NCBI RefSeq assembly: GCF_019703515.2
Contig: NC_059362.1
Coordinates: forward strand, 25,790,826 to 25,854,825
Source of the DNA: Myxocyprinus asiaticus
Lineage: Eukaryota; Chordata; Actinopteri; Cypriniformes; Catostomidae
Length of the DNA: 64,000 bases
Direction of reading: 5' to 3'
Both the position numbers and the translations under genes were made by a program. Positions 57,546-64,000 of the stretch are shown piece after piece (positions within the stretch are counted from its first letter, which is position 1; each line of letters begins with the position of its first letter). Under the pieces are notes generated by a model. The model was not told where the DNA came from. It ran no database searches and saw nothing but the letters and a program-made list of their open reading frames with translations.

Positions 57546-60500
57546 CAGGTGCATCTCAATAAATTAGAATGTCGTGGAAAAGTTCATTTCAGTAATTCAA
57601 CTCAAATTGTGAAACTTGTGTATTAAATAAATTCAATGCACACAGACTTAAGTAGTTTAAGTCTTTGGTTCTTTTAATTGTGATGATTTTGGCTCACATT
57701 TAACAAAAACCCACCAATTCACTATCTCAAAAAATTAGAATATGGTGACATGCCAATCAGCTAATCAGCTCAAAACACCTGCAAAGGTTTCCTGAGCCTT
57801 CAAAATGGTCTCTCAGTTTGGTTCACTAGGCTACACAATCATGGGGAAGATTGCTGATCTGACAGTTGTCCAGAAGACAATCACTGACATCCTTTACAAG
57901 GAGGGTAAGCCACAAACATTCATTGCCAAAGAAGCTGGCTGTTCACAGAGTGCTGTATCCAAGCATGTTAACAGAAAGTTGAGTGGAAGGAAAAGATGCA
58001 CAACCAACCGAGAGAACCGCAGCCTTATGATTGTCAAGCAAAATCGATTCAAGAATTTGGGTGAACTTCACAAGGAATGGACTGAGGCTGCGGTCAAGGC
58101 ATCAAGAGCCACCACACACAGACATGTCAAGGAATTTGGCTACAGTTGTCGTATTCCTCTTGTTAAGCCACTCCTGAACCACAGACAACGTCAGAGGCGT
58201 CTTACCTGGGCTAAGGAGAAGAAGAACTGGACTGTTGCCCAGTGTTCCAAAGTCCTCTTTTCAGATGAGAGCAAGTTTTGTATTTCATTTGGAAACCAAG
58301 GTCCTAGAGTCTGGAGGAAGGGTGGAGAAGCTCATAGCCCAAGTTGCTTGAAGTCCAGTGTTAAGTTTCCACAGTCTGTGATGATTTGGGGTGCAATGTC
58401 ATCTGCTGGTGTTGGTCCATTGTGTTTTTTGAAAACCAAAGTCACTGCACCCGTTTACCAAGAAATTTTGGAGCACTTCAGGCTTCCTTCTGCTGACCAG
58501 CTTTTTAAAGATGCTGATTTCATTTTCCAGCAGGATTTGGCACCTGCCCACACTGCCAAAAGCACCAAAAGTTGGTTAAATGACCATGGTGTTGGTGTGC
58601 TTGACTGGCCAGCAAACTCACCAGACCTGAACCCCACAGAGAATCTATGGGGTATTGTCAAGAGGAAAATGAGAAACAAGAGACCATAAAATGCAGATGA
58701 GCTGAAGGCCACTGTCAAAGAAACCTGGGCTTCCATACCACCTCAGCAGTGCCACAAACTGATCACCTCCATGCCACGCCGAATTGAGGCAGTAATTAAA
58801 GCAAAAGGAGCCCCTACCAAGTATTAAGTACATATACAGTAAATGAACATAATTTCCAGAAGGCCAACAATTCACTAAAAATGTTTTTTTTTATTGGTCT
58901 TATGATGTATTCTAATTTTTTGAGATAGTGAATTGGTGGGTTTTTGTTAAATGTGAGCCAAAATCATCACAATTAAAAGAACCAAAGACTTAAACTACTT
59001 CAGTCTGTGTGCATTGAATTTATTTAATACACGAGTTTCACAATTTGAGTTGAATTACGGAAATAAATGAACTTTTCCACGACATTCTAATTTATTGAGA
59101 TGCACCTGTGTGTATATATATATATATCATTTTCTATTTTTTTTATTTTTATATATATAATTACAAGTGTCCCACATTTTCACCACACCAAAAAAAAAAT
59201 TAAAAATAAAAAAAATTCCCTAATACATTTTCTTCTTCAAAAGTTAGTGAACTTTTTAACCAAGTCGACAAAAGTGTCAGTAAAGAGCATGCTTGATATG
59301 AAATATGAGACTAAATATCACTTGTGAGCAGAATATTTTTATTGGGCATAATTTCCAATCAAGCTGTAATTTTGCCAAAATGTGCAAAAAGTGTGAAAAT
59401 ATTATTTGTATTTAGGAGGATATATAAAATGTTAACTATGAAATATGCCATAGCAAGACAAAGGCGCTGGCGATTATTTTATGTAATTTCCACTACAGAG
59501 TTCTATTAAACACAATACAGTATTTGAGATGTGCTGGAAATGACACTGTGGTGGGATTTTTCATGACCTTTAACAAAAATGACATCATTCTTCTGTGATT
59601 CATGTACATACATTTACAGTACACTGTTGGACATTGTTAGTTGACAATTAAAAAAAATATAGTGAGAGTGAGACAATGGTTTTACAAGACTTTCTACAAG
59701 TCTACAGTGTTAAAAGTGCCATAAGTTAAAAATACACCTGTATATTGTACTATATATAGAATATTGTGTGCAATGTTAAATAATGAGCACGTGATATGGC
59801 ATGTTTACTGTGCCCTTAGAGCCACCATCAAGTAAAATTCCTAATTGTCCATTGTAGAATTAAGGACACCGCTTACCTGATAGTCATCCACCACAGTGAA
59901 GGTGTACTCATGTCTGGCTATAACATGATCACAGTTCTTGCACATATCTGGGGGGAAAAAAATAGAGGTTACTCAAGAAGTTGTTTGGAGATGTTTGGCA
60001 TTCATTGAACTTTCTATGTGCTGCTGATGTGACTCACGAATGTAAGTGACAATCTCCTCCTCATCCTCTTTCTCCAGAGTTCTGTCACTGATCAGTACAA
60101 AGTCCCGCTGGTGACAGTTGGCACAGCCAATAAAGTTAATCAGATATGAACCATTCTCCAGACAGGTATTACCCTACACTCATAGCATATGAAGAAGAAG
60201 AAGAAAAAAAAAAACACTTCAGATGTTGCTTTGCAGACAAAACATATGAATATAACATGTTCATTTACATTATTTATGCTGATTTGACCATGGATAATAT
60301 CTCTTGGTAGCATTTACATGGCAAATGTGTTCAAAGTATGAGCAATACAAACAAGCTTAACCTAAAAAACATGTTTGCCTGGTAGCTTTAAAAATTTAGG
60401 CAAATGATGACTTTTAACACGACCACCATGAGGCTGCCTGGGGGACCAGATCTAAATGAAGTAATGTGAAAAGTGCTAACAAATGCTTTTAACAAGCATA

Positions 60501-60749
60501 TATGGGAGCTAATGGGTTAAGCGTCAAAGAAAGAACAGTGAAAAATAAATCAATAACAAAACATAGCCTTGGAGGACTTATAAAGTGCAATGATGAAGTT
60601 CCACATCTGCTGCGCCTGAACTATCAACAAGAGATGCACTTGCAGTTATGCACTTTTATTCTTCAATAATTTGTACAAGATGTGGCGGTCACAAATAATA
60701 ACGAACTCACCCTGTCGGGATATTGTTTCTGCACACAACCAGTACACAT
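56596..60749 (-). CDS. churc1: CHURC1 (Churchill) zinc-binding protein, 4 exons
   Basis: Exons, 5' to 3' on the minus strand: 60749-60711, 60173-60038, 59947-59877 and 56688-56596. They join in phase to 112 aa, the same length as human CHURC1. Churchill is a small zinc-binding regulator induced by FGF in early vertebrate development. The paired cysteines are kept: MCTGC at the start, [20 protein letters not shown] in exon 2, [17 protein letters not shown] in exons 2-3, and [19 protein letters not shown] in the last exon. The first exon codes for only 13 residues, and the start is the only Met giving the Churchill N-terminus. The last intron (56689-59876) is 3.2 kb because a dispersed repeat and a Tc1 transposon occupy it. 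It is convergent with ttbk2. Confidence 0.95.
57023..57304. mobile_element. MITE with AACACTTTACAATAAGG termini, churc1 intron 3
   Basis: TGGTAACACTTTACAATAAGG at the left and CCTTATTGTAAAGTGTTAC at the right are near-perfect inverted repeats. The interior is rich in TTAGTTAATG. Second copy of the family at 17087-17424. Confidence 0.85.
57546..59108 (+). mobile_element. Nearly full-length Tc1-like transposon with about 200-bp inverted repeats
   Basis: The terminal inverted repeats extend over about 200 bases, from CAGGTGCATCTCAATAAATT at the left to its complement at 59108. The middle encodes one transposase. The left flank is TA. The right flank is TG, so the TA duplication has mutated or the end has shifted by a base. 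It is inserted in a (TA)n stretch of churc1 intron 3. Confidence 0.95.
57805..58827 (+). pseudogene. Tc1 transposase, DD34E, disrupted by one in-frame stop
   Basis: One frame runs from ATG 57805 to TAA 58825-58827 (340 codons) with a single internal TAA at 58687-58689, codon 295. The N-terminal part has paired helix-turn-helix DNA-binding regions (for example [15 protein letters not shown]). The catalytic triad is present: D154 in SDESKF, D244 in QQDLAPAH, E279 in NPTENLWG, with the 34-residue D-to-E spacing of Tc1. The stop removes the last 45 residues, which normally follow the catalytic domain. No frameshift was seen. This copy is probably inactive but could be transcribed. Confidence 0.92.
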
Positions 60750-60849
60750 TTCGGTTCAAACAGATAAGAAAATAAAAAGACACAATACAGATGAGCAATG
60801 AAGTGGGATACTTCCGTTTTCGTCTTCCTCTCTGAAATATCTGTACACG

Positions 60850-61620
60850 ATTTGTCAGTGGTGGCGCCACCTATCGGTCAATTGTTTTACATTCTGATCT
60901 AACGAGGGCGGCGATTTTAGCTGATGCAGTTTTCTCCAAGAAGTCTATTTTCTTTTTAGAAAAAAAAAAAAAAAAAAAAGTGAGTGCCGAAAAAAGTTAA
61001 TTATCATCCTTCGGATCCTCGCGCTTTCTGTAACGTCTGTCAGTCCACTGGTGACCGTCTTTGGAACGCTCTCCTATATTTCCAGTCATGAAAGTGCAGC
61101 TCCTATCCGAATGGGGGAACACAGAAATCTGAAAAACGGTTGGTCAAGATTACGACCAAAGAACATATTTCAAATCAGCAATAAAATCCGACAACATTGG
61201 AATCATAAATTGGGCTTCTTCACCTCGGATTACGTAAAAAAAAAAAAAAAAAAAGAAAGAAAACGCAATTTCTCTATTTTGTATAGCTAATGCGCATGCG
61301 CATTCGCGAGTTGATTGACAGTTGATGTCTGTATCTAAAAGGTGATTGGCTCCTTTACCTGTAAGGCGGGAATTCCTTTCCACATCAGTTGACCGTTGGG
61401 CGTTCCATAGACCTTTTTCACAGACTGTGGTGACGCGTTTCCGCCTTATTTATCAGTGTAAATCTCGCACATTTTAAATATTGAGTGTACATTTATAACA
61501 TTATGCTTTGTGTTATATTACCCTGGCAATTAGTTTAAAAAAAAACGAATTACCACAGCTGCGATGGGGTTTCTATTACAGCTGCTGAGAGAGTGACAGT
61601 AGTAAAGCAGTTAGCTAAGA
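60850..61620. other. Region upstream of churc1, probable promoter and beyond
   Basis: No TATA box is evident near the churc1 start. The sequence just upstream (60860-61100) is richer in CpG than its surroundings, and GATTGGCT at about 61344 is an inverted CCAAT box. Poly-A runs lie at 60960-60979 and 61237-61255. No further gene was recognised. Confidence 0.45.
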
Positions 61621-61623
61621 AAA

Positions 61624-64000
61624 TGTAATGCAAAACATGATTAATATTTATGAAAAACAAACTGTATGTGATAGGAATAAGAATCTATTAACCAAATTAC
61701 AATTGGTGTTAGATAATATTTATGAACATAAAGCAAAAGGGACATTTATAAGATCAAGAAGAAAATGGTTGGAGGAGGGGAAGAAAAATTCTAAATATTT
61801 CTTTAATCTAGAGAAGAGAAATGCTGAGAATTCCTCTATAAAGAAACTTAATATTAACAAATCGCTCACAACAGATCCCAAACATATCTCTAACTTCATT
61901 GCAAACTTTTATGGACAATTATACTCCAAAAACCACAGTATTGAAGAAGGTTCTTGGATTCGAAATTCACTTAAGGAATATGCAACAATTATTGATGTGG
62001 ATCCTTAAATGTTATGTGATCAGGACATAACACTGGAAGAAATATGTAAATGTATTGAAAAATTAAAAAACAACAAATCACCCAGAAATGATGGGTTAAC
62101 TTGTGAATTTTATTAGAGATGCCAAGAGGATGTTTCAGAATTCCTTCTCTGTGTATTTCAAGAAATACTGGAACATGAGAAACTCCTTACAACCATGTCA
62201 CAAGGTTTAATTACACTAATCCCAAAACCAGGGAAGGATTTACTTAACATAGACAATTGGAGGCCTATAACATTAATCAATAATGACACCAAATTACTTT
62301 CATTAATTTTTGCAGAAAGATTGAAATTAATTCTAGACAAAATTATAGACAATTGTCAGTCAGGTTTTATACATGTAAGATATACAGGCAATAATATTCG
62401 ACTGATCTTAGATTTAATAGACTATAACTTTCTAATTAATGATAATAGCTATATCCTTTTTATAGATTACTATAAAGCATTTGATACTATAGACCATACA
62501 TTTCTACTTAAAACTTTAAGTTTTTTTGGCTTTGGCAATAATTTTTTTCATGCAATTCAAACACTATACAATAACTGTAATAGCTCTATTAAATACCCTT
62601 TGGGACCACCTCTAGATTTAATATAAGCAGAGGAGTCAAGCAAGATGATCCAATATCTCCTTTATTATTCTTGATGGTCATGCAAGTAATGTGTCTCCAT
62701 ATTAAAGTTAATACATTTCAAGGCATTCAGATATTTGATCATGAAATTAAATGTTCCCAATTGGCAGGTGATACAGCTATATTTCTAAAAAATGAAAAAG
62801 AATTAAAATTGGCTCTTGAGTGTCTCCATGAATTTTCTTTAGTATCTGGGTTAAGCATAAATATTAAGAAATGTGAATTATTTGCTCTCAAAAGCAGATC
62901 TGATAATTTATCTGAACTCCATGGTATACCAATTAAGGACCAAATCTCTTATTTGGGTATTAAAATTTGTACAAATCAGAAAGAAAGGACAAATTTAAAT
63001 TACTTTCCATTAATAAACAATATTCAAAAATTTTAATTCCTGGTTAATGAGGGATTTATCCTTAAATGGGAGGGTATTACTGTCAAAGTCAGAAGGCTTA
63101 TCCAGACTAATTTATACTGCAATGGTCATAGATGTTCCAAAATCCCTAATTAATCAGGTAAATAAAAACTTCTATAATTTCATTTGGAGGAATAAGCCTC
63201 ACTATTTGAATAAAAAAAACTCTCTGTAATCCTGTTAATCAAGGTGGGTTAAATGTACTCTATTTTGAATCATCCAACATTATACTCAAAGTCAGATGGA
63301 TTCAAAATTACATTCGTTCAAGAGATAGGTTATGGTTTTACATCCCAAATAGAATTTTTAAAAAAGTTGGAGGCATTGACTTTCTTCTTAATTGTAACTT
63401 TGATGTCAGTAGACTTCCCATTAAATTATCTAATTTCCATAAACAGGTCTTACTATCGTGGATGATTATAAGCACAACTTTTCCCCTCACAAATGTTTAA
63501 TTTGGAACAATAAATACATTAAGCACAGAAATAAATCTTTTTTTTTTTTTTTTTTTTTTGACAGTTGGTTTAAAAAATATATTTTATTGGTGTCACAACT
63601 ATTTAACAGCAATGGTAATTTACTTACTCTGAATTCTCTGGAAAATACTCCTTCCCAGTATTTTTAAGGAATTTATGACTGTGATTGATGCTATACCTTT
63701 TGAACTTATTGAATAATTACTAACATTGTTTCAAGACCAAATATTGACTTTACTGTTAAGTTGGAAGGTATAAGTATTACAGATAAAAAAAAAATTATCA
63801 CAACTATCTTAGGAAAATCTGTCAAAATTGTGCAGCTCCATCAGCTAAAAGTTTTTGGAATGCACAATTTCAAAATATTAATTGGGAAGAAACCTTTAAA
63901 ATTACAAGACGATACTGTTTGACCAATAAGATTCGTGAGGTCTCCTTTAAGATTATTCACAGAATTTACCCTGTTAAACAAGTTATTGCAAGATTTAGGA
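61624..64000 (+). mobile_element. Degraded, 5'-truncated L1-like (Tx1/L1 group) LINE, running off the window
   Basis: 61628-62005 encodes the region between endonuclease and reverse transcriptase (RSRRKWLEEGKKNSKYFFNLEKRN). 62195-62626 encodes reverse transcriptase blocks: GLITLIPKPGKDLLNIDNWRP, then RLKLILDKII, then FIDYYKAFDTIDH. 62752-63036 encodes the later part (SGLSINIKKCELFAL). In-frame stops at 62006, 62114 and 62624 and several frameshifts break it. The catalytic box normally read as YADD is LAGD here (62761-62772), so it is inactive. No endonuclease domain is seen. A T run at 63538-63559 interrupts the downstream part. The element continues past the right edge. Confidence 0.88.

Larger units (their letters stand above)
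57410..59760. repeat. Dispersed repeat, copy 2, split by a Tc1 insertion
   Basis: 57410-57530 and about 59155-59760 together align in order with 25725-26790. Tc1 (57546-59108) and flanking (TA)n occupy the gap. It lies in churc1 intron 3. The family is unknown. Confidence 0.65.

Overview
The window reads as vertebrate genomic DNA, most likely from a cyprinid-type teleost. Genes are split into short exons with GT-AG introns. Roughly half of the rest is fish-type transposable elements: Tc1/mariner, hAT-like and foldback MITEs, tRNA-derived SINEs, and L2-like and L1-like LINEs. The species call is inference; the teleost call rests on protein similarity and repeat types. No tRNA gene, rRNA gene, CRISPR array or bacterial feature was seen.

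Five protein-coding genes can be assembled exon by exon, each with consistent reading phase: (1) 5132-10354 (+), an ENPP7-like alkaline sphingomyelinase of 439 aa with all metal ligands present; (2) 25477-11612 (-), MIDEAS (ELM2-SANT corepressor), 1037 aa in 12 coding exons; (3) 32629-37579 (+), SLC35F6, 375 aa; (4) 40511-53170 (+), TTBK2 (tau-tubulin kinase 2), 925 aa in 14 coding exons; (5) 60749-56596 (-), CHURC1 (Churchill), 112 aa in 4 exons. ENPP7/MIDEAS and TTBK2/CHURC1 are convergent pairs.

Layout: 0.3-1.1 kb L2-like LINE fragment; 1.6-2.8 kb decayed Tc1; 2.8-5.1 kb intergenic; 5.1-10.7 kb enpp7-like; 10.7-25.5 kb mideas; 25.5-32.5 kb intergenic with a dispersed repeat, a possible mideas 5' exon or promoter and a decayed Tc1 carrying a SINE; 32.6-38.6 kb slc35f6; 38.7-53.4 kb ttbk2; 56.1-60.9 kb churc1, whose last intron holds a nearly intact Tc1; 61.6 kb to the end, a degraded L1-like LINE running off the window.

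The genes are not a pathway. They act at the gut brush border (sphingomyelin digestion), in histone-deacetylase complexes, in lysosome/mitochondrion membranes, at the basal body of cilia, and in developmental zinc-binding regulation. I found no convincing undescribed biological system. The most useful leads are a TTBK2 exon 11 donor that splits an in-frame TAG, an upstream-ORF arrangement ahead of ttbk2, nested transposons with readable target duplications, and large foldback elements.
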